Under the pieces are notes generated by a model. It worked only from the letters and a program-made list of their open reading frames with translations, was not told the DNA's origin and searched no databases. Made by a program: the position numbers and the translations under genes. Below, in pieces: positions 8,756-15,740 of a stretch of DNA of 64,000 nt. Source of the DNA: RPQJ01 sp963706535 (lineage in GTDB: Bacteria > Pseudomonadota > Gammaproteobacteria > Steroidobacterales > Steroidobacteraceae); the NCBI GenBank assembly GCA_963706535.1, contig CAVPMU010000006.1, positions 1 to 64,000 of the forward strand, written 5' to 3'. The number at the start of each line of letters is the position of its first letter. Within the stretch, counting starts at the first letter, position 1.

Positions 8756-9672
8756 ACCCGGTATATCTCCAGACTGCGACGATGATGGCGCAGGTCGCGC
8801 CGCTGGTATTCGTCGACGAAACCTTCGCGCTGAAGGGTGGTACGGCCATCAACCTCTTCGTACGCGACATGCCACGGCTGTCCGTGGATCTCGACCTCGT
8901 ATTCCCCGACCACACGCTGCCGCGCGACCAAGCGCTGGCGCGCATCAATGCGGCGATCCGCGAAGCAGCGGGGAGATTGATCCGGCGTGGATTCCAGGCA
9001 CACATTCCGGAGGCGGAGGCAGGCGAAACCAAGCTGCTGGTTCGCCGCGACAGGATTGAGGTCAAGGTCGAAGTCAACTTCGTGATGCGCGGGACGGTGC
9101 ATCCTGTCCGCAGAGTTTCCCTCGTGCCAGCCGCCCGCAACCAGTTGCTCGCAGATGTGGAACTGCCGATGGTGTCGCTGGAGGATCTGTACGGCGGCAA
9201 GCTCTGCTCGGCACTCGATCGCCAGCATCCGCGCGACCTGTTCGATGTGATGAAGCTCTACGAGCACGAAGGCGTCACGCCCGGTATCCGCCGTGCGTTC
9301 GTCGTCTATCTGGCCTGCGGCAAGAGACCGATCCATGAGTTGTTGTTCCCCCAGCTACGTGACATCCGGCACGACCACGCACACAATTTTCTCGGAATGA
9401 CGGAGGATCCCATACCTCTGGACGCCTTGATCGCGACAAGGGAGAGGCTGGTGAGGCAGATCCAGCGGGAACTGGACGATGACGAGCGCCGGTTTCTGCT
9501 GTCACTCGTTCGCGCGGAGCCAGAATGGTCGGCGCTCGGCATCGCGCACGTTGAGCATCTTCCCGGCGTACGCTGGAAGCTGCAGAACCTGCTGCAGTTG
9601 CGAAAGGACAATGCCAGGAAGTTTGCAGAGCAGGCCGATGCTTTGGTTGCGGGGTTCGAGAGTGTTCACTGA
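8752..9672 (+). CDS. abiEii: AbiEii-type nucleotidyltransferase toxin
   Basis: 306-residue toxin of the DNA polymerase beta-like nucleotidyltransferase superfamily. The active-site signature is complete: FALKGGTAINLF near residue 24 and the catalytic pair in SVDLDLVF near residue 44. A third acidic residue is in KVEVNF near residue 105. The DLYGGKLCSALDRQHPRDLFDV segment (residues 144-165) is diagnostic of AbiEii. Family members tested elsewhere transfer nucleotides, for example onto tRNA 3' ends or GTP; the substrate here is unknown. The ATG overlaps the antitoxin stop, so the two are co-translated. It looks functional. Confidence 0.88.
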   Translation: MNPVYLQTATMMAQVAPLVFVDETFALKGGTAINLFVRDMPRLSVDLDLVFPDHTLPRDQALARINAAIREAAGRLIRRGFQAHIPEAEAGETKLLVRRDRIEVKVEVNFVMRGTVHPVRRVSLVPAARNQLLADVELPMVSLEDLYGGKLCSALDRQHPRDLFDVMKLYEHEGVTPGIRRAFVVYLACGKRPIHELLFPQLRDIRHDHAHNFLGMTEDPIPLDALIATRERLVRQIQRELDDDERRFLLSLVRAEPEWSALGIAHVEHLPGVRWKLQNLLQLRKDNARKFAEQADALVAGFESVH

Positions 9673-9836
9673 AGGTTCGCCTTTCGTGCTCTATCGGCAT
9701 ACTGCGTCACCAAGCGGGATGTCATGACGGTCAAGCTGACGGTAAAGTTTTCCCGCGATTTCAGGAATTGCTGCGGCGGCGAGGACTTGCGATGCTGCGG
9801 AACAATTGAGTGGGAGTGATTCGGCGTCTTTCAGGG

Positions 9837-9920
9837 TCTATCGGGATCTATCGGGAATCGATGGTAAGTTGTTGTATCGTATAGAGAACGTCTGTCGAGT
9901 TCTATCGACATCTATCGGGG
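9837..9920 (+). repeat. Iteron-like TCTATCGGG repeats
   Basis: TCTATCGGG occurs at 9837-9845 and 9847-9855, and again at 9911-9919 preceded by TCTATCGAC at 9901 and a degenerate TCTGTCGAG at 9891. Copies within each group are exactly 10 bases apart, one helical turn. A further TCTATCGG is at 9690. The region 9673-9957 has no convincing gene. Such phased repeats are typical of replication iterons or partition sites. Confidence 0.6.
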
Positions 9921-9957
9921 GGGATGCCTTCCAGTTTGACGGTAAATTTGGGATCTG

Positions 9958-10161
9958 GTGCAACTGCCCAAGGGCGAGGCGTTCGCACTCATCCACGGCG
10001 GCCAGCTTCACAAGATCCGCATGCCGCTGCCTTCGGCGTCGAGCGATCCGTTAATGCCGACGAGCCTGGCGGTGATCGGGGAGACGCTGCGCGCCCGCCT
10101 CGACGGGCCCTGGAATCAGCCGGAGGACCCCGCCGAACCGGAGGGTCGACGTGTCGTCTAG
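9958..10161 (+). pseudogene. C-terminal remnant of an ICE coupling protein TraD
   Basis: About 65 residues beginning QLPKGEAFALIHGGQLHKIRM, matching what I know of the C-terminal tail of TraD-type coupling proteins of SXT/PFL_4695-like integrating conjugative elements. The ATPase domain is absent; the sequence simply starts after the iteron-like patch. It overlaps the DUF4400 gene by 11 bases, the same gene order as in intact elements, which supports the identification. Confidence 0.55.
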
Positions 10162-10864
10162 GAATGCGGCCTTCCATGACGGCGCGTTGGCCGGTGTGCT
10201 GCCGAGCCCGCTGAAGCTGGCCTTCTCGCTGGCCCCGGGTCTGGTCGCGCTCCTGCTGTGCGCGTGGATCGTCGACCGGGTGTTCGTGTTCAAGGTGTGG
10301 CCGCAGGGGATCGAGCGGCTGCGCGAGCTCCTGGCGCACGATCTTGCGGGCGGCATCGCGCTCGCCGCTCGGCAGGGCGCCGGCGCCGGCGTCATCACCG
10401 GGCCTGCGAATGCCCTTTACTCGTTCGTGTTCGAGGCCACCGGCATCCACGACATGGGCGCGCAGTTCGCCAACGTGTCAGCGCTGTCGATCCCGGACAC
10501 GATCATGCGGCGCAGCTATGTCTCGCACCGATAGGGCATCGAGGCGGCGATGGTTGTCACCCAGCTGCTAGGCGTGCGCGCAGCGATCCTGGCGCGCTTC
10601 GCGCCGCTGCTCCTGCTTCTGTATGCGGTCGGCGCCGCCGATGGGTTCACCCAGCGTGCGATCCGCCGAGCCTGCGGAGGACGCGAGTCGGCCAGCTTGT
10701 ACCACCGGGCGAAGTACCTGCAGTTGGCGGTGCTGGGGCTGGGCGGGGTTGCCCTGCTGATGTGGCCCGGGCCGGTGCGGTGGGGACTGTGCGTCCCGCT
10801 CGGCGCGGCGTCGACGGGCGGTCTGGCCAGTGTGCAGTGGGCGTACTACAAGAAGCACATGTAG
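10151..10864 (+). pseudogene. ICE membrane protein (DUF4400/TIGR03747) with internal stop
   Basis: Hydrophobic protein of about 237 codons in one frame, interrupted by a TAG at 10532-10534 between SYVSHR and GIEAAMVVTQLLG. Membrane segments lie near residues 22-42 (FSLAPGLVALLLCAWIV) and after the stop at LARFAPLLLLLYAVG and LGLGGVALLMW. The family sits directly after traD in integrating conjugative elements. The nonsense codon and the missing traD body show that this is a dead fragment of a former conjugative element. Confidence 0.65.
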
Positions 10865-10965
10865 ACGCGGAGACGCCAGAGCGTATGGCGTTGCCCAATA
10901 TCGTATGGCGACTTCATCCCGTTGTTCTCCCCCGAGCCTGCCTCACTTTCCCAGTGGCTTTCGCT

Positions 10966-11562
10966 TCATAGTTTCGACCGTCGTCGTGCTCGGCCGGCGC
11001 CATGGTCCTCAGCAAAGCAGCGGCAGAGCGTAAGCACCGCAGTCTTCGGCATCAGGATCGCGCCGCAGACGTAACCCGCTTGCCACTCCATCCAGTCCGT
11101 CTGCGCCGCGTCGAGCATCGAATCGCGCTTGCAGAGGATCTTGTCGCGGTTCGGCTGTTGGCGCAGCAGGTCGGGCGGCGGTGGCTCCACTTCCCAGAGG
11201 TAGGCGTGGAAATGGACATGGCCCCATTCGTGCGTCAGGGTTGTGCGAAGGCGGTTCTCGCGGCGCTCGTCTTCGGTGAGGACCGAGGCGATCTTCACCG
11301 CCGGCTTTCGGCCTGGCTTGAACTCGGTGACGCCTTCAACGTCCGGGCCGTAGATCGAGAGGTCTGCGTAGACGTCGAGGTCCTCCGCGTCGCGTTCGAT
11401 CAGCGTCTTCAGGTCCTCGGTGTCGACGGGATAACGGGCTTCGCCGTACAGCCCTTTGAGAAATCCCGTGATCACGGACTCGCATTCGCGATCCAGTTCC
11501 TCCGGCTTGTAGTGCGGGCGTTGCTGAAACCTGCCCGTCAGATCGCGAACGTAGGTCACCAT
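10966..11562 (-). CDS. ImmA/IrrE-type metallopeptidase, C-terminally shortened
   Basis: 198-residue protein with a zinc-peptidase HEWGHVHFH motif near residue 115, inside a COG2856/ImmA-IrrE domain. The family cleaves or binds partner XRE repressors in mobile elements and stress systems. Homology runs to CGAILMPKTAV; the last 25 residues (CRCFAEDHGAGRARRRSKL region) look unrelated, so the usual C-terminal region seems cut off at about 11010, where the ICE-like segment ends. The gene starts three bases after the XRE gene, so they are an operon. The catalytic centre is still present. Confidence 0.7.
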   Translation of the reverse strand: MVTYVRDLTGRFQQRPHYKPEELDRECESVITGFLKGLYGEARYPVDTEDLKTLIERDAEDLDVYADLSIYGPDVEGVTEFKPGRKPAVKIASVLTEDERRENRLRTTLTHEWGHVHFHAYLWEVEPPPPDLLRQQPNRDKILCKRDSMLDAAQTDWMEWQAGYVCGAILMPKTAVLTLCRCFAEDHGAGRARRRSKL

Positions 11563-11565
11563 CGG

Positions 11566-11895
11566 TCACTTCTTCTGCGGCTTGCGGAAGGCGAGGAAGG
11601 CTGCTTTCACCGCGTCCTCGGAAAGGTTCTTCCGGCGTATCTCCTCGGGAAGCTTGCCTGCGAGGTAGTTGAGATAGTCGGCATCGATCTTCAGGACCTT
11701 CGCGAACTGCTGGATCAGGTGGTCAGACGACGGATTGCGGCGATCGCGCTCGATGTCGTTGAGGTACTGCGGCGAGATCGGTTCGTCGTCCTCCTCGAGA
11801 AGAATCTGTGACGCAAGTTCCTTCTGGCTCATCTGCAGCTTCTTGCGGGCGTCCGCGATGTACCTGCCAAACGTGACGGGGTCGGGTTGACTCAT
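11566..11895 (-). CDS. XRE-family helix-turn-helix regulator
   Basis: 109-residue DNA-binding protein. The HTH spans about residues 10-70: FGRYIADARKKLQMSQKELA, then ISPQYLNDIERDRRNPS as recognition helix and turn. The start is the ATG at 11895; the ORF extends to a TTG six bases upstream. It forms a repressor-protease pair with the downstream ImmA-like gene. Just upstream, on the coding strand, GCTGATTAGC and GCTGATTGCC form a direct repeat that may be its operator. Confidence 0.8.
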   Translation of the reverse strand: MSQPDPVTFGRYIADARKKLQMSQKELASQILLEEDDEPISPQYLNDIERDRRNPSSDHLIQQFAKVLKIDADYLNYLAGKLPEEIRRKNLSEDAVKAAFLAFRKPQKK

Positions 11896-12088
11896 GGGCA
11901 ATCAGCTTGTCCGCTAATCAGCGTAGTCCTCTGGAATATTCGATAGGCGTGCAGGGCACAAGGTGGGGCGGCGCTTCTTCGCTCGCGCGGCCCGCTCTGT
12001 CATCACGACTGGGAGGCGCGTCTGGGCGTCGGGTCACGTTGTCCCGCACCGGGCCTGAGGCTGTGCGCGGCATCGAGATAACGCGCCA

Positions 12089-12119
12089 TTGCACGATAAC
12101 ATGACTCGTGTTATCGTGC
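12089..12119 (+). promoter_or_regulatory. Promoter-embedded operator of the second nucleotidyltransferase TA locus
   Basis: Perfect 11-base inverted repeat GCACGATAACA / TGTTATCGTGC at 12091-12101 and 12109-12119 with a 7-base spacer. A weak -35 (TTGCAC, 12089-12094) and -10 (TATCGT, 12112-12117) separated by 17 bases lie within it. The transcription start would be near 12124, almost on the ATG at 12127, and no ribosome-binding site is visible. Confidence 0.6.
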
Positions 12120-12126
12120 GATCGCT

Positions 12127-13140
12127 ATGTTAGATAAAGCCCGTGCCAAGCGTGACGACGCTGCTGCCGTCCACGCGTATCTGCATGAGACCTTGGGAAT
12201 CGCGCCCAAGGTACGCGCGTGGGCGGGGAGTGGCAAGCTGCCCTATTTCCTGCAGGAAGCGTTCGAGGTCCGGGAACTGAAGCTCCTGGATCGTCAAATA
12301 CTCCTGGCGATCGATCAACGGGCCGACCGACCGGGGCTGGCCAACGTTCGCGGCCAGTTGGACAGGCTGCGACAACTTGCCGGGATGCCAGTGGTCTACG
12401 TCACCCGCACCCTCGCGTCCTACGAACGCAAGCGCCTCATCGAGCAGAAGGTGCCGTTCCTGGTGCCGGGCAACCAGCTCTATCTGCCGGATCTCGGGAT
12501 CGACCTGCGCGAGTATTTTCGCAAGCCGACAATCGCTGCCCAGACCGCGCTCAGCCCGGCGACGCAGGCGATGCTGATCGCCGTCCTGCTGCGAAGGCCT
12601 TGGCGCGACCAGTGGCAGCCAGCCGAGGTGGTCGGCGAGCTGGGCTACACCCCGATGACCCTGTCGCGAGCGGTCAAGGAGCTCACGGCGGCCGGCATTG
12701 CGACCCTGCGCACCGAGGGGAGGGTGCGATGGCTCCATACGGAGCGCACGGCCGCGCAGACCTGGGAGCACGCGAGACCGATGCTGCGCAGCCCGGTCAA
12801 GCGTCGAGTCTGGATGCTTCCACCTCCGAAGCCGAGGCCGCGTCCGTTGAGGCTCGCGGGCCTGAGCGCGCTCGCACGGTTTTCGATGCTTTCTGAACCT
12901 CAGTGGCCGACCTACGCCGTCGCACAGGCGGAATGGAAGGCAGCGACACAGGCCAGCTTCGAGACGCTGCCCGAGCCGCTGCCGGGTGCCTGCGAATGGG
13001 AACTCTGGCACTACAGCCCAGCACTCGCGCGAGACAGCGATACGGTCGATCCGCTTTCCTTGACACTCAGCCTGCAGGGCAACCAGGACGAGCGTGTTCA
13101 ACTCGCGTTGGATGAACTCAAGGGGCGCTTTCCGTGGTGA
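12127..13140 (+). CDS. HTH antitoxin/regulator of a nucleotidyltransferase TA pair
   Basis: 337-residue protein directly upstream of, and overlapping, a nucleotidyltransferase toxin gene. A MarR-like winged helix is visible around residues 170-215 (QPAEVVGELGYTPMTLSRAVKELTAAGI). The N-terminal 130 residues are alpha/beta (LLAIDQRADRPGLANVRGQL). By position and domain content it is the cognate antitoxin and autorepressor. It is not a close AbiEi_1 or AbiEi_3 protein, so the subfamily is uncertain. The frame is intact. The operator at 12091-12119 precedes it. Confidence 0.65.
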   Translation: MLDKARAKRDDAAAVHAYLHETLGIAPKVRAWAGSGKLPYFLQEAFEVRELKLLDRQILLAIDQRADRPGLANVRGQLDRLRQLAGMPVVYVTRTLASYERKRLIEQKVPFLVPGNQLYLPDLGIDLREYFRKPTIAAQTALSPATQAMLIAVLLRRPWRDQWQPAEVVGELGYTPMTLSRAVKELTAAGIATLRTEGRVRWLHTERTAAQTWEHARPMLRSPVKRRVWMLPPPKPRPRPLRLAGLSALARFSMLSEPQWPTYAVAQAEWKAATQASFETLPEPLPGACEWELWHYSPALARDSDTVDPLSLTLSLQGNQDERVQLALDELKGRFPW

Positions 13141-13910
13141 GGGGACTGGACGTGTTTCGTGAGCACTTCGCCGGGCACGCCGATCAATTCGTGCTGATCG
13201 GCGGCACGGCCGCGACTCTTGCGACGGAAGAGGCGGGGCTCGAGTTTCGTGCCACGAAGGACCTGGACATCGTCCTGCACATCGAGACGCTCAGCCCGTC
13301 ATTCGGCGAAGTGTTCTGGCGCTTCATCGAGGCGGGGCGCTACGAAATCCGACAGTCCAGTGACACCGGGAAGCCGGTCTTCTATCGATTCCAGAAGCCG
13401 GCCGATGATCGCTTTCCTGCCATGCTCGAGCTGTTCTGCCGGGCCCCTGAGGGGATCAAGCTGGCCGAAGGAAGCCACCTCACACCGATTCCCGTCGACG
13501 AGGCCGTCGCGAGCTTGTCCGCGATCCTGCTCGACGATGCGTACTACGAGTTCATCCTGGCCGGGCGCAGGGAAGTCGACGGCCTGCCGTGGGTGGGCGA
13601 GGACAGGCTGATTCCGCTCAAGGCGAGCGCCTGGCTGGACCTCGGCGAACGTCAGGCCAAGGGTGAGCCGATCGACACCAAGAACATCCGCAAGCACGCG
13701 AACGACGTGCTCCGCCTGTCGCAGCTGCTCGCCCCGGACACTCGCATACCAGTCGCCGAGAGAATCGCGCAGGACTTGAACCGCTTCCTCGACGCGATCG
13801 AGACAGATCACTCGATCGATCTGAAGTCGCTCAAGATCAACAGCAGCGTAGGCGAGATTGCCGAACGGATCGCGCGGGCCTACGGCTTGAGTCGACCCCG
13901 CGCGGCGTGA
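13134..13910 (+). CDS. Nucleotidyltransferase (AbiEii-like) toxin
   Basis: 258-residue protein with FVLIGGTAATLA near residue 21 and the DxD of RATKDLDIVLHIE near residue 44, the nucleotidyltransferase core. RLIPLKASAWLDL (about residues 158-170) corresponds to the conserved Lys segment of AbiEii-type toxins. The GTG start lies within the end of the antitoxin gene (seven-base overlap), giving translational coupling. No damage is seen. The substrate is unknown. Confidence 0.75.
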   Translation: MVRGLDVFREHFAGHADQFVLIGGTAATLATEEAGLEFRATKDLDIVLHIETLSPSFGEVFWRFIEAGRYEIRQSSDTGKPVFYRFQKPADDRFPAMLELFCRAPEGIKLAEGSHLTPIPVDEAVASLSAILLDDAYYEFILAGRREVDGLPWVGEDRLIPLKASAWLDLGERQAKGEPIDTKNIRKHANDVLRLSQLLAPDTRIPVAERIAQDLNRFLDAIETDHSIDLKSLKINSSVGEIAERIARAYGLSRPRAA

Positions 13911-13935
13911 TCGTCATCCGGCGGCTGGGAAGCGG

Positions 13936-14787
13936 CTACTCCGCCCAGATAGCGTCGCCGAGCCTTTCGGCATTGCTGACGAGCAGCTGGAACTCGGGCG
14001 GCTTGTGCTTGGCCGCGTTGGTCGCCAGTCGCAGGTCTTGAACTATGTAGCCGACGAGGCAGCGGCGCACGCTCAGCTGGCGCGCACTGGCCCCCGGAAA
14101 ATACTCGGCCGCGATCATGCTCTGCTGCTCGGCCGTGAGATCGGGATGCGCCACGATCGTCACGGTGGTGATCTCGTTCCAGTCCTTGTCGTCCGATCGC
14201 CGCGCTGGCGCTGGCGATTCCACGAGGCTGGCGTTCGCGACCCGGCCCAGCGTGAAGTCGCGGAAGTCCCGACACTCGGTACACCAGGCGCGCATGTGCC
14301 ACCGGCGTGGCACTCGGACGAGGGCGTGCGGGAACACAAGCCGGTCGGTACCGGACGGGTGGTTCATCGATCGGTAGACGAGCTGCAGGCCGATCCCTTT
14401 CCGTATGGCCTGCACGACCGCGGCGAAGGTCTCGGGCGCCACGACCGAAAGGTCACGTCTCGCGTCCTCGAGGAGCGGGTCGCGGGCCGGCGGCTGCTCT
14501 GCGCCCGCCACGATGCGTAGATAGTCGTCTGGCGACTGACGCTTTTCCCGGTCTTGCTGACCGGGCGTCAAGCGCAATGGCGCGTGTGCGGTGGAGCGCG
14601 CTGCGCGATCACCCACGCGCTTCCGGAGCGCACCCATCAACCGGCTCGCCCAGACGGCTTGGACGCCCAGCAGCTCCCGAATTCGGTAGTTGTCGATCTC
14701 GCCCTCCCAAAGGAGGACGGTCTCAAGGTCGGCTATCGGTGCACCGGATTGCGGTGGAGCAGGAGTCGCTTCCAGCGTCCTGGCCAT
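13936..14787 (-). CDS. WYL-domain transcriptional regulator
   Basis: 283-residue protein with an N-terminal winged helix (residues 20-60, NYRIRELLGVQAVWASRLM), a central WYL-type domain (residues 120-190, IGLQLVYRSMNHPS, ALVRVPRRWHMRAWC, FRDFTLGRV) and a C-terminal WCX-like region. The length and layout match the BrxR/CapW group of WYL repressors, which control defence operons. It is convergent with the upstream TA pair, so its targets are not shown by the context. It may have belonged to the fragment at 14839-15099 or to a lost neighbour. Confidence 0.75.
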   Translation of the reverse strand: MARTLEATPAPPQSGAPIADLETVLLWEGEIDNYRIRELLGVQAVWASRLMGALRKRVGDRAARSTAHAPLRLTPGQQDREKRQSPDDYLRIVAGAEQPPARDPLLEDARRDLSVVAPETFAAVVQAIRKGIGLQLVYRSMNHPSGTDRLVFPHALVRVPRRWHMRAWCTECRDFRDFTLGRVANASLVESPAPARRSDDKDWNEITTVTIVAHPDLTAEQQSMIAAEYFPGASARQLSVRRCLVGYIVQDLRLATNAAKHKPPEFQLLVSNAERLGDAIWAE

Positions 14788-14838
14788 AGCTCATCACTCC
14801 GGGAATCGCGCCGCCAGCGGATCGGAGATCAGAAGGGC

Positions 14839-15099
14839 TCAGTATTGCCAGTAACTCGGAGCCTCGGGCTCCAGCGCATCCAGGATCGGATCGCTTCGTC
14901 GAACGAGTGGATCGAGCCAGTCCGCCTTCGCTCTGGCCCAATCGATCCACTGCTGCTTCTCGGGTGAGAGCTCTCCTTCGTTCCGTGCTCGGTCCTCGAC
15001 GGCGGCGATGAACTCGCGCAAGCGGTTCGCTCGCTGCAGTCGGCTCGCGTCGCGGAACAGGACGCGCAGTTGACGACGTTCCTCGTTGCGCGCGCGCAC
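14839..15099 (-). pseudogene. Hypothetical protein remnant
   Basis: A helical, Arg/Glu-rich reading frame of 86 codons (RARNEERRQLRVLFRDASRL ... WIDWARAKADWLDPLV) ending SYWQY. Coding character continues upstream for only a few codons before an in-frame TAA near 15125, so this looks like the C-terminal end of a longer protein. I have seen similar C-termini in proteobacterial genomic islands but cannot name the family. No function is proposed. Confidence 0.4.
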
Positions 15100-15137
15100 C
15101 TGCGCTTCGTATCGGGCGCGCGCTTAGCTTCGGCCAA

Positions 15138-15477
15138 GCCGACGATGGCGGCGACGATGCCGCTCAGGCGCGAGTCGCACTCATCCAGATGAGGCCACAG
15201 CGAGCAAGGCTATGAAGGCCAAAGGTTACTACGTTGCCTGCTTTTTCCGAGAAACGACATACGCCCCCTTCTTGGCGTAATCCATCTACGACCTGGCCGG
15301 CCGAAGCACATGGTGTTGCCATCGAGCCAGTGCAGCGAGGCTGCCGCAAGACAGGGGCGCCGGCCGAATCCGTGGCTTCGCGCACATGAGATTCGGGGTT
15401 CATTCGGATGGGCAAGGTGGTAAACTTGGCCAAACTTTGGAAGACTTCGCGGTGCGATACCAAGCGAGTGGCCTGAC
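15138..15477. other. Intergenic region upstream of the methyltransferase operon
   Basis: About 340 bases with no supported gene. The 3' part holds a small palindrome CCAAA-C-TTTGG near 15431 and AT-richer sequence that could carry the promoter of the HTH gene at 15478. Confidence 0.4.
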
Positions 15478-15678
15478 ATGAACCAACCCGATGGCGAAAT
15501 TCTCACCCTGGATGAAGTGGCGGTCTACCTGAAGGCAGGCAAGAAGACCGTCTACCGGCTGGCCCAGCAGGGAGAGATACCGGGGTTCAAGCTGGGCGGC
15601 ACCTGGCGGTTTCGTCGCACCGAGTTGGATCGCTGGATTGCCGCGCAGATAGCCGAGAAAACGCAGGACAAAACATGA
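15478..15678 (+). CDS. Excisionase-like HTH protein, first gene of the methyltransferase operon
   Basis: 66-residue helix-turn-helix protein of the HTH_17/excisionase type: LTLDEVAVYLKAGKKTVYRL, then GFKLGGTWRFRRTELDRWI. Proteins like this often lead restriction-methylation or defence operons as regulators. The stop is joined by ATGA to the tiny ORF at 15675, which is joined the same way to the methyltransferase, so expression is coupled. The sequence is intact. Confidence 0.8.
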   Translation: MNQPDGEILTLDEVAVYLKAGKKTVYRLAQQGEIPGFKLGGTWRFRRTELDRWIAAQIAEKTQDKT

Positions 15679-15740
15679 GCGCCCCGCAGAACGATACCAA
15701 CCTGGCGGCCTCGCCCGGAGGGGTGTCCGTACGCCCATGA
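15675..15740 (+). CDS. 21-codon linking ORF between HTH and methyltransferase
   Basis: MSAPQNDTNLAASPGGVSVRP, starting with an ATGA overlap on the HTH stop and ending with an ATGA overlap on the methyltransferase start at 15737. No family is recognised. It may be only a translational bridge that carries ribosomes from one gene to the next. Confidence 0.4.
   Translation: MSAPQNDTNLAASPGGVSVRP

Noticed and set aside
9724..9819. Possible 31-codon ORF (MTVKLTVKFSRDFRNCCGGE...TIEWE) before the iteron-like repeats
   Set aside because: No family recognised, Cys-rich by chance composition, and no ribosome-binding site; a similar ATTGAGTGGGA string near 31538 is not part of a homologous frame.
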